In this document: positions 6,195 through 6,481 of the stretch, piece after piece
Layout: every line of letters begins with the position of its first letter
Numbering within the stretch: position 1 is the first letter of the stretch
DNA from: Thermoprotei archaeon
GTDB taxonomy: Archaea; Thermoproteota; Thermoprotei; QMSL01; B3-G16
Direction of reading: 5' to 3'
NCBI GenBank assembly: GCA_021158375.1
Contig: JAGGUS010000288.1
Location: 1-6,481, forward strand
DNA: 6,481 nucleotides
Program-made: the position numbers and the translations under genes
The notes under the pieces: model-generated
Seen by the model: the letters and a program-made list of their open reading frames with translations, nothing else
Told to the model about the DNA's origin: nothing
The model's database searches: none

Positions 6195-6198
6195 ATCC

Positions 6199-6481
6199 AT
6201 GAGGAGTGCGAAGGGTTTATTAATTGCTGTTGAAGGTATAGAGTGCGTTGGAAAGACACCTATGGCACGTATGCTCACTTCTCTTCTTGTTGCTAAGGGT
6301 TACGATGCTGTATATACTTATGAGCCGACTAATGGACCCTATGGTAAGTTAATTAGGTTTCTGTTGAGACGCATAATGAGTGAGAGCTGGCGTTGGGAGA
6401 GAGCTCTTCTCTTCGCTCTTGATAGGGCATGGCATGTCTCTAATGTAATAACTCCCTTACTTAAGCGTGATGTAATTATCG
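6199..6481 (+). CDS. tmk: Thymidylate kinase, N-terminal part (cut by window edge)
   Basis: Ninety-four complete codons are present and the frame is open to the right edge. The Walker A loop is GIECVGKT (residues 13-20) in the family context AVEGI...GK. EPTNGPYGKLIR (42-53) matches the E-P-T...G.LIR dTMP-site segment, and ALLFALDRAWHVSNVITPLL (69-88) matches the LLFAADRA.H....I.PAL block. The enzyme phosphorylates dTMP to dTDP with ATP in the cytosol. The residue after GKT is proline (P21) and the next is methionine, where most thymidylate kinases have GKTTQ or GKSTQ, so the P-loop is somewhat unusual. The SD site at 6190-6194 supports this ATG. The gene complements the dUTPase in the same window, whose dUMP product is the precursor of dTMP. 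The lid region and C-terminus are not visible. Confidence 0.88.
   Translation, partial: MRSAKGLLIAVEGIECVGKTPMARMLTSLLVAKGYDAVYTYEPTNGPYGKLIRFLLRRIMSESWRWERALLFALDRAWHVSNVITPLLKRDVII

Larger units (their letters stand above)
6041..6198. promoter_or_regulatory. Intergenic region between pyk and tmk
   Basis: This gap holds the minus-strand C/D sRNA (about 6072-6130), a TATA-like element TTATAT (6154-6159), a second TATATATTA (6171-6179), and the SD site of the thymidylate kinase. TTATAT is centred 26 nt from the predicted 5' end of the sRNA on one side and would place a + strand start near 6182 on the other, leaving a leader of about 17 nt that contains the SD site. It may therefore serve both directions. 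No clear terminator hairpin follows pyk. Confidence 0.45.

Overview
The window looks like chromosomal DNA of a thermophilic archaeon, probably Crenarchaeota/Thermoproteota-like. The signs are a TrmB-type regulator, archaeal versions of DeoC, dUTPase and thymidylate kinase, Shine-Dalgarno sites of the GGTGA(T) type complementary to archaeal 16S 3' ends, TATA-like boxes about 25-28 nt before several start codons, and a box C/D sRNA gene. The DNA is AT-rich with many ATA, AGA and AGG codons. This assignment comes from gene content and signals, not from a database match.

Layout. Positions 2-85 hold the last 27 codons of an unidentified + strand protein. A TldD-type metalloprotease homologue (111-1463) is followed after 29 nt by a COG0731-like radical SAM protein (start taken at 1493, not the GTG at 1484); the two look like an operon. 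Convergent to it, only 3 bp away, is a minus-strand pair: a dUTPase-like gene (3648 or 3672 down to 3142) and deoC (3112 down to 2405). An 88-bp divergent promoter region separates this pair from a + strand TrmB-family regulator (3762-4562), which is followed by pyruvate kinase (start favoured at 4634, end 6040). The 158-bp gap after pyruvate kinase is not empty. On the minus strand it carries a compact box C/D guide RNA (core 6076-6125). A thymidylate kinase gene starts at 6199 and runs off the right edge.

How the genes fit together. dUTPase (dUTP to dUMP), thymidylate kinase (dTMP to dTDP) and DeoC (deoxyribose-5-phosphate to glyceraldehyde-3-phosphate plus acetaldehyde) all touch deoxynucleotide supply and breakdown. 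DeoC feeds lower glycolysis, whose last step is pyruvate kinase, and the adjacent TrmB-type regulator is a plausible local sugar- or metabolite-responsive controller. These functional links are inferences.

The most interesting element is the C/D sRNA. It has C, D', C' and D boxes, two 12-nt guides and a 4-bp closing stem. Its D' guide matches the conserved archaeal 16S segment UUAAAGGAAUU over 11 nt. Its D guide resembles the conserved 16S 1400-region but has mismatches, one of them exactly at the nucleotide that would be methylated. No new multi-gene defence or mobile system is visible, and I see no transposase, CRISPR array, tRNA or rRNA gene.
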